64,000 nt of DNA. Origin: Fodinibacter sp963707895 (GTDB lineage: Bacteria; Actinomycetota; Actinomycetes; Actinomycetales; Dermatophilaceae). Shown in pieces: positions 7,598 to 17,417 of this stretch. The first letter of the stretch is position 1. Every line of letters starts with the position of its first letter. Location: assembly GCA_963707895.1 (NCBI GenBank), contig CAVPRS010000010.1:620001-684000 (forward strand), given 5' to 3'. The notes below the pieces were generated by a model. That model did not search any database. It was not told the origin of the DNA and saw only the letters and a program-made list of their open reading frames with translations. The position numbers were made by a program, and so were the translations under genes.

Positions 7598-10500
7598 TCA
7601 GCGGGATGTCGTGACCGCGGCGATGGCGGTGCGCACCCGCTTCTCGGACACCGGGCCGGAGGTGCCGAGGCTCTGTGCGAACAGGCTGACCCGCAGCTCC
7701 TCGACCATCCAGCCGATGTCGGTGACCTCGGCCGAGGCCCTGCGGGTCGGGGGCAGGGACTCGAGCAGGTCCGCGAACGCGGACTCGACGGCATCCACCT
7801 GCTGCTGGAGCACCGGCTCGCGCGGGTTGGTCGCGGCGCGCTCGAGGCGGTGCTGCATGGCGAGCAGGTAGCGCCGCACGTCACGCAGCCGCGCCACCCC
7901 GGTCGCCGCGACGAACCCGGGGCGCACGAGGCTGTCGAGCTGGGCGCGCACGTCGGCTCGGGTCGGTGCGGTGCGCGCCGAGGCGGCTCCCCGCTCGAGC
8001 ACCTCGAGGGTGCGCCGCACCTGGGCGGCGAGGGCCAGCACCGGCTCGACCGCCTCCACGACCACCAGCACCCGGGTGGCCGCGTGGGCACGCACGGCGG
8101 CGAGCGCCGCGGCATAGGCCTCCTCGGTGCGCACCTCGCCGGGCACGTGCTCGGCCACGATGTCGTCGACGGCGGCGTCGAGGCAGTCCTGCAGCAGGGC
8201 GGGCACCGACCCGTGCGGGTTGTCGGCCAGGGCCAGCTTCTGGGTGTTCGAGAGCCGGGCGAGCACCCGCTTCCAGGGGGCCGTCGTGTTGAGCAGGAGC
8301 AGCCGGCGCACACCCCCGCGGTGGGCTGCCTGCGCCGTGCCCCGGTCGGGCAGCACCCGCAGTGCGACCGAGGCCCCCTCGTCGACCAGGGCCGGGTAGC
8401 CCTCGACCGTCAGGCCGCCGGCGCGTCCCTCGAACGTCTCGGGCACGCTGCCGACGCTCCACGTGGTGAGCCCCGAGCGCTCGAGCGAGGCCCCGGCGCG
8501 CGCCATCCCGGCCCGCACCGCCCCGCTCGAGCCGGCGCGCAGCGCCTCCAGGTCCTTGCCGCGGGCGACGACGCGTCCACCGGGGCCGTCGACGCTGAAG
8601 GTGATCCGCAGGTGGTCGGGCACCCGCGAGAGGTCCCACTCGTCCGGAGGGACCCGCACGCCGGTGCGCTCGTGGAGCGCCCTGGTCAGCTCGTCGACGA
8701 GCGTGCCCCTCGCCGGGTCGGCCAGGGCCAGGGCCGCCATGGCGTGGTCAGGGGTCGGGACGAAGTGCCGGCGGGTCGCCTTGGGGAGCGACTTCAGCAG
8801 CGCGACGGCGAGGTCGTCGCGCAGGCCGGGCACCTGCCAGTCGAAGCCGTCGGACGTCACCCGGTTGAGCACGGCCACCGGCACGTGCACCGTGACCCCG
8901 TCGGCGGCCGCACCGGGCGAGAACTGGTAGGTGACGTCGAGGTCGAGGTCGCCCTGCCGCCAGGTGCGCGGGTAGTCGGAGGCCGAGACCTCCTCCCCCG
9001 CCTCGGAGGTGAGGTCGTCCTCGGTGAGGGTGAGCAGGTCGGGGCGTCGTCGTCGCTCGCCGCGCCACCATCGGTCGAAGTGCCGCTCGGTGAGCACGTC
9101 GGGCGGGATCCGGCTGTCGTAGAAGGCGAACAGCACCTCGTCGTCGACGACGATGTCGCGTCGGCGCGCGCGCTCCTCGAGCTCGGCGACCCTCGCGAGG
9201 GTGGCGACGTTGCGCTTCCAGAAGTCGTGCTGCGGCTCCCAGTCGCCCTCGACCAGGGCCGAGCGCACGAAGATCTCGCGGGCCGCCTCCGGGTCGACGC
9301 GGGCGTACTGGATCGTGCGGTCGGTGACGAGCGGCACGCCGAAGAGGGTGACCCGCTCGGTGGCGACCGCGGCGCCGGCCTTGCGGCTCCAGCGCGGCTC
9401 GCTCACGGTGCGGGCCACGACGTGGGCGCCGACCTCCTCGGCCCACTCCGGCTCGATCGCGGCGTTGACCCGCGCCCAGAGCCGGCTGGTCTCGACCAGC
9501 TCGGCGGCCATCACCAGGTCGGGCTGCTTGCGGAACAGGGCCGAACCGGGGCTGATGCCGAACCGCGCCCCACGTGCCCCGGCGTACTCGCGCCTGGCCT
9601 CGTCGCGGGCGCCGACGTGTGAGAGCAGCCCGGCGAGCAGCGCCTTGTGGATGGTGTCCCAGTCCGGCTCCGCGTCGCGGGCGGAGGTGGCCACGTCGGG
9701 GTCGATGCGCACGGAGCGGCACGCGGTGCGCAGCTGGGCGTGCAGGTCCTGCCACTCGCGGATCCGCAGGTAGTGCAGGTACTCGGCCTTGCACATCCGC
9801 CGGAACGCGCTGTGCGACAGCTCCTTCTGCTGGTCCTTGAGGTAGCGCCACAGTGTGTGCAGCGTCGCGAAGTCGGACCGCACGTCCTTGAACCTGGCGT
9901 GCGACTGGTCGGCCTGGGCCTCCTTGTCGACCGGTCGCTCGCGCGGGTCCTGGATCGACAGCGCGGCGACGACGACGAGCACCTCGCGGGTGCAGCCGAG
10001 CCGTCCGGCCTCGATGACCATCCGGCCCAGCCGCGGGTCGAGGGGCAGCCGGGCCAACGTCGTGCCGGATGCCGTGAGCCTGCGTCCGCGCCCACGGTGC
10101 CGCCCGCGACCCACGTCCCCGGTGGCGAAGGCACCGAGCTCCTCGAGCAGACGCACCCCGTCGGCGACCTGTCGTTCGTCGGGCGGGTCGACGAACGGGA
10201 AGCGGGACACATCGCCCAGACCCAGCGAGGTCATCTGCAGGATCACCGAGGCGAGCGACGTGCGCTGGATCTCGGGCTCGGTGAACTCGGGTCGAGCCTC
10301 GAAGTCCTCCTCGGAGTACAGCCGGATGCAGACGCCCGGCGCGACGCGACCGCACCGGCCAGCGCGCTGGGACGCACTGGCCCGGCTGACCGGCTCGATC
10401 GGCAGGCGCTGCACCTTGGTGCGCTGGCTGTAGCGCGAGATGCGGGCCGTCCCCGTGTCGACGACGTAGCCGATGCCGGGCACGGTCAGCGAGGTCTCGG

Positions 10501-11446
10501 CGACGTTGGTGGCCAGGATGATCCGACGGCCGTTCCCCCGGTGGAACACGCGGTGCTGCTCCGCGGCCGAGAGCCGGGCGAAGAGCGGGAGCACCTCGGT
10601 GTTCGGCAGCTTCAGCGCGTTCAGGGCGTCGGCGGCGTCGCGGATCTCACGCTCCCCCGAGAAGAAGGCGAGGATGTCGGTGGCCTCGGGGCTCGGGGGC
10701 GCCTCGGTCCACAGCTCCTCGACGGCCTCGACGACCCCGGTGACCTGGTCCCGCTCGGCGACGACGTGGCGTCCGTCGGGGTGCAGCTCGACGAGCGGCC
10801 GGTAGCGCACCTCGACCGGGTAGGTGCGGCCGGACACCTCGATGACCGGCACCTCGCGGACCACCTGGCCGCGCTCGTCGGTGGCGAAGTGCGCCGCGAA
10901 CCGGACCGGGTCGATCGTCGCCGAGGTGACGACGACCTTCAGGTCGGGTCGGCGGGGCAGCAGCTGCTTGAGGTAGCCGAGGATGAAGTCGATGTTGAGG
11001 GACCGCTCGTGCGCCTCGTCGATGATGATCGTGTCGTAGCGGCGCAGGTCGCGGTCGCGCTGCATCTCGGCGAGCAGGATGCCGTCGGTCATCACCTTGA
11101 GCCGCGTCGCGTCGCTGCTGTGGTCGGTGAAGCGCACCTGGTAGCCGACGAGCTCGCCCAGCTCGACCTGCATCTCCTCGGCGATCCGCTCGGCGACCGA
11201 GCGCGCGGCGATCCGCCGTGGCTGGGTGTGGCCGATCTGGCCGCCCCGGCCGCCTGCGCCGCGGCCCAGCTCGAGGCACATCTTCGGTAGCTGGGTCGTC
11301 TTGCCCGAGCCGGTCTCGCCGGCCACGACGACCACCTGGTGCTCGCGCAGGGCCGCGAGGATGTCGTCGCGCCGCTCGACGACGGGCAGGTGCTCGGGAT
11401 ACCTGAGCCGGGCAGGGTCGACCGCGTCGACGCTCTGGACAGGCAT
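7598..11446 (-). CDS. hrpA: ATP-dependent RNA helicase HrpA
   Basis: 1282 residues, full length for the long DEAH-box helicase HrpA. Walker A is AGETGSGKTTQLPK (residues ~41-54), motif Ia follows in QPRRIAARSVAERIA, the DEAH box lies in DTIIIDEAHERSLNIDFILG and motif III in VVVTSATIDPVRFAAHF. Helicase motifs V and VI are in ILATNVAETSLTVPGIGYVVDTG and SQRAGRCGRVAPG. The C-terminal half is the HrpA-specific region (DUF3418 type). It unwinds RNA and in E. coli aids translation-linked mRNA processing. The frame is uninterrupted over 3.8 kb, notable given how many other genes here are frameshifted. ATG start. Confidence 0.96.
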   Translation of the reverse strand: MPVQSVDAVDPARLRYPEHLPVVERRDDILAALREHQVVVVAGETGSGKTTQLPKMCLELGRGAGGRGGQIGHTQPRRIAARSVAERIAEEMQVELGELVGYQVRFTDHSSDATRLKVMTDGILLAEMQRDRDLRRYDTIIIDEAHERSLNIDFILGYLKQLLPRRPDLKVVVTSATIDPVRFAAHFATDERGQVVREVPVIEVSGRTYPVEVRYRPLVELHPDGRHVVAERDQVTGVVEAVEELWTEAPPSPEATDILAFFSGEREIRDAADALNALKLPNTEVLPLFARLSAAEQHRVFHRGNGRRIILATNVAETSLTVPGIGYVVDTGTARISRYSQRTKVQRLPIEPVSRASASQRAGRCGRVAPGVCIRLYSEEDFEARPEFTEPEIQRTSLASVILQMTSLGLGDVSRFPFVDPPDERQVADGVRLLEELGAFATGDVGRGRHRGRGRRLTASGTTLARLPLDPRLGRMVIEAGRLGCTREVLVVVAALSIQDPRERPVDKEAQADQSHARFKDVRSDFATLHTLWRYLKDQQKELSHSAFRRMCKAEYLHYLRIREWQDLHAQLRTACRSVRIDPDVATSARDAEPDWDTIHKALLAGLLSHVGARDEARREYAGARGARFGISPGSALFRKQPDLVMAAELVETSRLWARVNAAIEPEWAEEVGAHVVARTVSEPRWSRKAGAAVATERVTLFGVPLVTDRTIQYARVDPEAAREIFVRSALVEGDWEPQHDFWKRNVATLARVAELEERARRRDIVVDDEVLFAFYDSRIPPDVLTERHFDRWWRGERRRRPDLLTLTEDDLTSEAGEEVSASDYPRTWRQGDLDLDVTYQFSPGAAADGVTVHVPVAVLNRVTSDGFDWQVPGLRDDLAVALLKSLPKATRRHFVPTPDHAMAALALADPARGTLVDELTRALHERTGVRVPPDEWDLSRVPDHLRITFSVDGPGGRVVARGKDLEALRAGSSGAVRAGMARAGASLERSGLTTWSVGSVPETFEGRAGGLTVEGYPALVDEGASVALRVLPDRGTAQAAHRGGVRRLLLLNTTAPWKRVLARLSNTQKLALADNPHGSVPALLQDCLDAAVDDIVAEHVPGEVRTEEAYAAALAAVRAHAATRVLVVVEAVEPVLALAAQVRRTLEVLERGAASARTAPTRADVRAQLDSLVRPGFVAATGVARLRDVRRYLLAMQHRLERAATNPREPVLQQQVDAVESAFADLLESLPPTRRASAEVTDIGWMVEELRVSLFAQSLGTSGPVSEKRVRTAIAAVTTSR

Positions 11447-11619
11447 GGCGCCAAGGATAGGTCGGGGCCGGCCAGCAGCCCGAGTGGTTATCGTCGGCCG
11501 AGGGCCGGTGGGCCGGCCCGAGTGGTTGTCGTGCGCCCGGGTGCTGGCGCCATCAGAGCGGAACTGCTCGCCCCGGCCACTCCCCCGCGCCCCCTCTCTG
11601 GCTCACCACGCTGGTCACG

Positions 11620-12868
11620 TCACCGCACATTCCCACCCCCGTCGCGCTCCATCGACGCCGTCTTCCTCGCACCGGCGGCGGCGGTCTCGAGGGTGACCCC
11701 CGCGGTGTACATCCGCTCCGCCTGCGGGCCGTTGGCCGTGGCGAGCCGCCAGTCGTCGAGGAACGCCCGGTCGACGCGCGCGACGGCCGCCGAGCGGGCT
11801 CCGGCCACCGCCCGCTGGGTGCCCGTTCTGACCCGATCGAGCACACCCGGCACCGAGAGCCCGGACCCGAGGCCCGGACCGCCAGCCAGCACCGACGCCA
11901 CCGACGCCACCGACCGCCCGAGCCGGCGGTCCGCCGAGAAGGGCGCTCGGTGTGCCGCGTGCCGGTGGCACCCTGAACGACGCACGCAGGGCGTCGCGCC
12001 GCCGGCGGACCTCGTGCACCACCCCGAGGGCCAGCCGCTGCTGCCCGGTCAGCCGGGCCGTGGACACCACCCCGGCCGCCGTGCGCTCGGCACCCGCGGT
12101 CGCGCCGGCCCGCAGGACTCCCCCGGCCGCCCCCAGCCCGGACAACCCGGCCGACAGTGCGAGCGCACCGGCATCGCCCTCGTCGTACGCGGCCAGAAGC
12201 GTCGCATCGGTGACCACGGCCAGCCCGCCGGCGAACGAGGCGACCGGCCCGAGCTCGGGGAGCACGGCCGCGGCGGGTGCAAGCGTCGCCACGTCGTGCC
12301 CCGCGGTGCTGGCACCGACGAGGAGCCGGTAGGGCAGGGAGTCGGCGAGCCCGTCGACGGACAGGGAGCGCAGCAGCGCGGCGCAGCGACGGTCGGAGTC
12401 GTGGAACCGCTCGGCGGCGGCCCGGTGCCGTGCCCGTGCCACCCGCTCCGCCTCGACCTGCTCGACCTGGAGGTGTCGCAGGAGCAGCAGGCCGGGGTCG
12501 CCTTCAGCGGCGCCACCGGCCACCAGCGCCGCCGCGCGGTCCTCGAGCACGGCGTAGGCGTGCTGGGCCTCGTCGACGTCGAGCACGGCTCTCGCGACGA
12601 TGCACTGGGCCTCCTCCATCGCGTCGGCGAAGGAGCGCAGCGGCGCTTCCGCCCCGCCGAGGCGCGCCGACACGGCATCGAGCACCGGGCCGACCTCGCG
12701 AAGCCGGTCGCCGAACGCCGCACCGGCCGGACCGTCCCAGGTCGCCCCCTCGCGGAGCCGCGCGAGCACTGCGGCCAGGGCGGACAACCGCGTGGCCGTG
12801 GACGCCAGCCGGTCGGCGAGCAGCCGCACCGCGCCGGGGTGGCCGGGCAACGGCGGCAGTCCACTCAC
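11620..12868 (-). pseudogene. WXG100-like/type VII secretion substrate-like protein, frameshifted
   Basis: About 415 residues once one frameshift is repaired. The N-terminal region is helical and has ATWDGPAGAAFGDRLREVG, the W-x-G hairpin turn typical of WXG100-type helical proteins. It is followed by a long Ala-rich helical body and a glycine-rich hydrophobic stretch (ALSAGLSGLGAAGGVLRAGA). The frame shifts by one base near 11940, in a run of C, and resumes as FSADRRLGRSVASVASVL to the TGA at 11620. The start is GTG 12868, overlapping the stop of the upstream WXG-like gene by four bases, so the pair is translationally coupled. Possible type VII secretion substrate or structural partner; no ESX ATPase is in the window. 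Confidence 0.7.
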
Positions 12869-13152
12869 CACGACCCCCCGAACAGCGAGCGCGACACCCC
12901 GGCCTCGGTCTCGAGGTAGAGCGACCCGGCCTCGACCGCGGCGTCGCCCAGCCCGGTGAGCGACTCGCCGAGCGCGAGGCGCGCGTGGCGCCATCCGCCG
13001 AGCAGCTCCTCGACCGCTGGGCCCACCTCTCCCGGTCCCAACGCCCACCGCTCGGCCGAGGGGTCGCCCATGAGCAGGAGGTCGGCGCCGGTCTCCGCGA
13101 GCGCGACCCCCAGCTCGGCCACCTCGGCGGCGTCGACCCGGATCCTCGTCAT
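12865..13152 (-). CDS. Small WXG100-like helical protein
   Basis: 95 residues, the length of ESX/WXG100 proteins and predicted to be helical. It has AEVAELGVALAETGADLLLM as the first helix and AVEELLGGWRHARLALGESL with a G-G-W near the hairpin position. The classic W-x-G is not exact, so assignment rests on size, helicity and coupling. It overlaps the next, larger WXG-like gene by four bases. ATG 13152. Upstream (13192-13200) lies TTGTCCACA, a DnaA-box-like or promoter-associated motif. Confidence 0.6.
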   Translation of the reverse strand: MTRIRVDAAEVAELGVALAETGADLLLMGDPSAERWALGPGEVGPAVEELLGGWRHARLALGESLTGLGDAAVEAGSLYLETEAGVSRSLFGGSW

Positions 13153-13423
13153 GCACCCACGCTAGGCAGCAGCGGCGACAGCGGCCCGAAGTTGTCCACA
13201 GGCCGCGCCCGAGGCGGCGCCCGAGCGGCGGACCTGCGTGTCTCCGGCGGATCCGGAGGCTTCCCGACGCGCCGGCAGGCCACCAGGACCACTTCGGAGC
13301 CGGGTACACCGAACGGTCACCGGAAGTTCACCTCGGTGGGGCTTGCGGCGAGGCAGGCCCGGATGCGTCTAGATTGGCCGCCGAACGGGTTGCAAGGGTG
13401 CGGCCCCTGAGGAGGGTTCGCGC

Positions 13424-14080
13424 ATGCCCGCGGCACAGCACAGCTCGGCGACGACCGAGCACCGCTCCGACTACTGGGACGAGTACTACGCGGCACGCGC
13501 CACCACACGGCGACTGCTGCCGTCGCAGTTCGCGACGTTCGTCGCCGGTGAGCTGGACCGGCCGCACCACGTCATCGAGCTGGGCTGCGGGAACGGGCGA
13601 GACGCGATCTTCTTCGCGTCCTACGGTCACCATGTCACCGCGGTCGACGGCTCGGATGCCGCCGTCGCGGCATCCGCGCAGCTTGCCCAGGCGCTGGGCG
13701 AGAACGCCACCTTCATCCGCTCGGCCATCGACGACCCGACCCTCGCCGACCGGCTCGTGCAGTCCGACGGCCCCAAGGCGCTGTACGCCCGGTTCTTCGT
13801 CCACGCCATCACCGACGGCGAGGAGGAGGTCTTCCTCGACCTGGCTGCAAGGGTGACCAGCCCCGGCGACGTGCTCGCAGTCGAGTACCGCACCGTCCGC
13901 GACCAGGTGGGCGCCAAGGAGACCGAGACGCACTTCCGGCGCTTCGTGCTGCCCGCCACCTTCCAGGCGCGCGCGCTCGAGCGCGGGTTCGAGGTGACCT
14001 ACGCCGTCGAGGGGTTCGGCTTCGCGAAGTACCGCCACGACGACGCCTACGTCGCGCGGACCCTGTTCCGCAGGTCCTGA
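13424..14080 (+). CDS. Class I SAM-dependent methyltransferase
   Basis: 218 residues. HVIELGCGNGRDAIFFASYG is motif I (glycine-rich SAM loop), followed by HHVTAVDGSDAAV with the acidic residue for the SAM ribose. The N-terminal SDYWDEYYAARATTRRLLPSQF resembles methyltransferases linked to surface-sugar or TDP-sugar modification. Its substrate cannot be read from the sequence. GAGGAGG lies 8 bases before ATG 13424. The stop is one base before the GTG of the LicD-like gene, so the two are co-translated and probably act on the same substrate. Confidence 0.88.
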   Translation: MPAAQHSSATTEHRSDYWDEYYAARATTRRLLPSQFATFVAGELDRPHHVIELGCGNGRDAIFFASYGHHVTAVDGSDAAVAASAQLAQALGENATFIRSAIDDPTLADRLVQSDGPKALYARFFVHAITDGEEEVFLDLAARVTSPGDVLAVEYRTVRDQVGAKETETHFRRFVLPATFQARALERGFEVTYAVEGFGFAKYRHDDAYVARTLFRRS

Positions 14081-14081
14081 C

Positions 14082-15401
14082 GTGACGGCACCCAGCCCCG
14101 ACGAGCGCGTCGCCCCGCTGGGCGGCCTGGTGGATGCCGTGACGGCGCAGTTCCCCGAGCTGGAGTTCCTCGCGCCCAGTGGGGTCCTGCGGATCCCGGT
14201 CGACACCCGCCCACTGACGCGCCTGCGCATCGAGCTGCCCAAGCAGTTCCTCCACCTGCAGTCGATCGCCCTGGTGACCGCGAACGGCTCGGATGCGTCC
14301 TCCGGCGCGGAGGTGACGGCATCCTCGTGGCACGATCGCTACCTCGAGGAGTTCGACCCGGTGCGCCTCTTCGACTGGGACAACCCCACCGGCACGGTCG
14401 TGCACACCGAGCAGGACGAACTGAGCTGGGTCGAGGTGCGTTTCCGCCGGCCGGTGCGGCTGACCGAGGTCCGGCTGCGCAACGTCGGGAGCAACACGGC
14501 GGTACGCGCCCGGATGATCCGGGTCGTCGGCCACAGCCGGTGGGGGCGTCATCAGGAGCTGTTCGACGCCAAGAGCCTCTACAAGCGGGTGCGCTCCGCG
14601 GCGAGGAAGCGCGACCTCGGCGACCTCGACCCCCAGGTGAAGACCCTGGTGCCGGTCACCGTCGACACGCTCGTGGGCTCGTACACCACCGCCCGCAAGG
14701 CCGTGAAGGGCGCCGACATCGACCCCGAGGTCATGAAGGCCTTCAAGGCCGTGGTCAACGCCGAGCTGCTGCCCTCGCGCGAGCTGCTGTGGACGATCCA
14801 CGGGCCCTGCCGCGCGTTCCGGTACTGGACCGACGACCAGCAGCGTGACTACGTCGAGTTCACCAACGAGGTGGTCGAGGCGCTGCGGGACATCACGCCC
14901 TACGTGTCGTACGGGTTCGGGGCCGTGCTCTCGGTCGTGCGCGACAAGGCGCTCATCCCCCACGACGACGACCTCGACATCATCATCGCGTTCGAGCCCC
15001 ACGAGGCGGCGACCATCGCCGACGGTCTGGCCGTGGTGACCGAGGCCCTGGAGCAACGCGGCTTCTCGGTCCGGGGTGCGTGGTCGGCGCACCGGCAGGT
15101 CGGCCGCCAGGGCCGGGGCAAGCACGTCGACCTCTTCGTCGGGCTCTTCGAGGGCGAGGCCGTGTCGTGGTACCCCGGCGCCCGCGGTGCGCTCAACCGC
15201 ACGATGATGTACCCCACGACCACCGCGCCGCTCCTCGGCATCGACTGCGTCATCCCGGCCCACGCCGAGGACTACCTGGTCGCGCTCTACGGCGACGGCT
15301 GGCGCACGCCGGACCCCAACTTCAAGCACAAGTGGGACCACGCGGCCTATGCCGACATCAGCGGTCGCGGGGCCGCGGCTCCCGTCGCGTCGGCGCACTG
15401 A
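14082..15401 (+). CDS. LicD-like nucleotidyltransferase-fold protein
   Basis: 439 residues. The C-terminal half has YGFGAVLSVVRDKALIPHDD followed by DLDI, matching the LicD signature (G-x-L-L-G-x-x-R ... W/H-D-D-D-x-D) with the paired Asp metal ligands. LicD proteins transfer phosphocholine or related groups to surface glycans. The N-terminal ~170 residues look like a carbohydrate-binding or F5/8C-like beta domain (LTRLRIELPKQFLHLQSIAL, VEVRFRRPVRLTEVRLRNVG), which is unusual. GTG 14082 starts one base after the methyltransferase stop. Together the pair suggests a cell-envelope sugar-modifying unit. No glycosyltransferase is adjacent. Confidence 0.8.
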   Translation: MTAPSPDERVAPLGGLVDAVTAQFPELEFLAPSGVLRIPVDTRPLTRLRIELPKQFLHLQSIALVTANGSDASSGAEVTASSWHDRYLEEFDPVRLFDWDNPTGTVVHTEQDELSWVEVRFRRPVRLTEVRLRNVGSNTAVRARMIRVVGHSRWGRHQELFDAKSLYKRVRSAARKRDLGDLDPQVKTLVPVTVDTLVGSYTTARKAVKGADIDPEVMKAFKAVVNAELLPSRELLWTIHGPCRAFRYWTDDQQRDYVEFTNEVVEALRDITPYVSYGFGAVLSVVRDKALIPHDDDLDIIIAFEPHEAATIADGLAVVTEALEQRGFSVRGAWSAHRQVGRQGRGKHVDLFVGLFEGEAVSWYPGARGALNRTMMYPTTTAPLLGIDCVIPAHAEDYLVALYGDGWRTPDPNFKHKWDHAAYADISGRGAAAPVASAH

Positions 15402-15486
15402 CGCAGCCGCCCCGTCATCCGGCAACAGGCACTCGCCACCACGCATTCGCCGCCACGCACTCGCCGTCCCGCAGCCGCGACCCCGG

Positions 15487-15864
15487 TCAGGATGACGGTC
15501 GGCTGACCGGCGTCTGCGTGTGGAGGGCGAGTCGCCATCCGTCGTCGGTCACGACGTAGACGCTGGTCATCGCCGCCTCGAACGGCTCAGCCCCCTCCCG
15601 CCGCGCCGATCCGGCGTACACGAGCACGGCACCCGCGCCGGCCATGACCAGCCGGACATCGGTCAGCGAGTACGAGGCCCATGGCGGCGCGTCGGCCAGC
15701 GTGGCCACCACCTCGTCGCGGGTCAGCACCTGCCCCGTCGCCAGGACCATCGTGGCGTCCTCGGTCATCAGGGCACCGTAGAACGCCGACGCGGTCCCGG
15801 CGCACCGTGAGTCCCACCCCCGGCGCTCGAGGGCCAGCAGCGACTCGGTCAGCTGTTCAGCCAT
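15487..15864 (-). CDS. NTF2-like/SnoaL-like protein
   Basis: 125 residues with a DUF4440/SnoaL-type NTF2 fold: an N-terminal helix (ESLLALERRGWDSRCAG), FYGALMTEDATMVLATGQVL, and C-terminal beta strands ending AMTSVYVVTDDGWRLALHTQTP. The family binds small ligands or acts as an isomerase or immunity-like protein; the actual role here is unknown. ATG 15864. It is followed on the same strand, across an 85-base gap with CACTCGCC-like short repeats, by nothing until the convergent LicD gene. Confidence 0.82.
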   Translation of the reverse strand: MAEQLTESLLALERRGWDSRCAGTASAFYGALMTEDATMVLATGQVLTRDEVVATLADAPPWASYSLTDVRLVMAGAGAVLVYAGSARREGAEPFEAAMTSVYVVTDDGWRLALHTQTPVSRPSS

Positions 15865-15951
15865 CCGATGACGCTAGCCAGTCCCGGGCGCCGGGAGCGG
15901 GTTCGGTGTCAGTGCGTGCCGAGCACCGGGTTCCGTGCACGGGCCCGGGCG

Positions 15952-17334
15952 TCAGCCCGTCGTGGCACCCGCCAGCTCGGGCTCGGACACCTCGTCGGCG
16001 CCGTCTCCGGCACCCGACCCACCAGCCGCCGCGAACCCGGCGTCCAGGTCGGCGAGGATGTCCTGGATCGACTCGATGCCGACCGCGAGGCGCACCAGGC
16101 CGGGCGTGACCCCGGCCGAGAGCCGGTCCTCGTCGCCACCCTGGCTGTGCGTCGTGGATGCCGGGTGGATCGCCAGGGAGCGCACGTCACCGATGTTGGC
16201 CACGTGGCTGTGCAGCGACAGGCCCTCGACGAAGCGCTGCCCCGCCTCGAGCCCACCGGCGATCTCGAAGGCGAGCACCGCACCCGCGCCCTTGGGCGCG
16301 TACTTGTCGGCGAGCGCCTTGCTCGGGCTGCTGTCGAGCGAGGCCCAGCGCACCGACTCCACCTGCGGATGCGCCTCGAGGTAGGCGGCGACCTGGCGAG
16401 CGTTCTCGATGTGCCGCTCCACGCGCAGGCTGAGCGTCTCGACGCCCTGGGCGATGAGGAACGCGTTGAACGGCGAGATCGCCGAGCCGAGGTCGCGCAG
16501 CAGCTGCACCCGCGCCTTGAGGATGTACGCCAGGTTCGCCCCCAGCCCACCCCCCACTCCGAGGTCACGCGCGAACACCAGCCCGTGGTAGCTCTCCTCG
16601 GGCGTGTTGTAGTTCGGGAACTTCTCCGGGTCCTTGCCGAAGTCGAAGGTGCCGCCGTCGACGATGACGCCCGCGATCGACGTGCCGTGCCCACCGAGGT
16701 ACTTGGTCGCCGAGTGGATGACGACATCGGCACCCCACTCGAGCGGGCGGATCAGGTAGGGGGTCGCGATCGTGTTGTCGACGACGAGCGGTACCCCCAC
16801 CTCGTGGGCCACACCGGCCACGCCGGCGATGTCGAGCACGATGGCCTTGGGGTTCGCGATGGTCTCGGCGAAGAAGGCCTTGGTGTTGGGGCGCACCGCG
16901 GCCCGCCACTCCTCCAGGTCGTCCTGGTCCTCGACGAAGGTCACCTCGACGCCGAGCTTCTTGAAGGTGTACTTCAGCAGGTTGACGGTGCCGCCGTAGA
17001 GGGCCGCGCTGGAGACGACGTGGTCACCGGCCTCGGCGATGTTGAGCAGGCCGATCGTGGTCGCGGCCTGGCCGGACGACACGAGCAGGGCCGCGAGGCC
17101 CCCCTCGAGCGCTGCGACACGCTGCTCCACGGCATCCTGCGTCGGGTTCATGATCCGGGTGTAGATGTTCCCGAACTCCTTGAGCGCGAACAGGTTCGCC
17201 GCGTGCGCGGTGTCGTTGAAGACGTAGGACGTCGTCTGGTAGATCGGCAGCGCCCGGGCGCCGGTGGCGCTGTCGGGCACCTGCCCGGCGTGGATCTGCG
17301 TGGTCTCGAAGCCCCACTGCGAGGGGTCGGTCAT
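15952..17334 (-). CDS. metY: O-acetylhomoserine aminocarboxypropyltransferase/cysteine synthase
   Basis: PLP enzyme that makes homocysteine from O-acetylhomoserine and sulfide, completing direct sulfhydrylation begun by MetX. 460 residues. HAGQVPDSATGARALPIYQT is the family N-terminus, the PLP lysine lies in VIHSATKYLGGHGTSIAGV, and ARQVAAYLEAHPQVESV and SLAIHPASTTHSQ are typical C-terminal blocks. GGGAG lies 7 bases before ATG 17334. The gene has its own promoter and SAM-IV riboswitch. The last ~25 residues are a Gly/Ala-rich extension. No cystathionine-pathway gene is present nearby. Confidence 0.96.
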   Translation of the reverse strand: MTDPSQWGFETTQIHAGQVPDSATGARALPIYQTTSYVFNDTAHAANLFALKEFGNIYTRIMNPTQDAVEQRVAALEGGLAALLVSSGQAATTIGLLNIAEAGDHVVSSAALYGGTVNLLKYTFKKLGVEVTFVEDQDDLEEWRAAVRPNTKAFFAETIANPKAIVLDIAGVAGVAHEVGVPLVVDNTIATPYLIRPLEWGADVVIHSATKYLGGHGTSIAGVIVDGGTFDFGKDPEKFPNYNTPEESYHGLVFARDLGVGGGLGANLAYILKARVQLLRDLGSAISPFNAFLIAQGVETLSLRVERHIENARQVAAYLEAHPQVESVRWASLDSSPSKALADKYAPKGAGAVLAFEIAGGLEAGQRFVEGLSLHSHVANIGDVRSLAIHPASTTHSQGGDEDRLSAGVTPGLVRLAVGIESIQDILADLDAGFAAAGGSGAGDGADEVSEPELAGATTG

Positions 17335-17417
17335 CGGTGTCTCCCTGGTTCAGGTGAGCCGGACGAACCGCCCGGCACACGGCATACGTGGCCTTGCGGG
17401 GCTACCGGGAGCAGTCC

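Noticed and set aside
6578..9622. A 1014-residue open frame on the plus strand opposite hrpA and the PAC2 gene.
   Set aside because: Low-complexity Arg/Gly/Val-rich sequence antisense to two clearly conserved genes; a frame-compositional artefact of high G+C.
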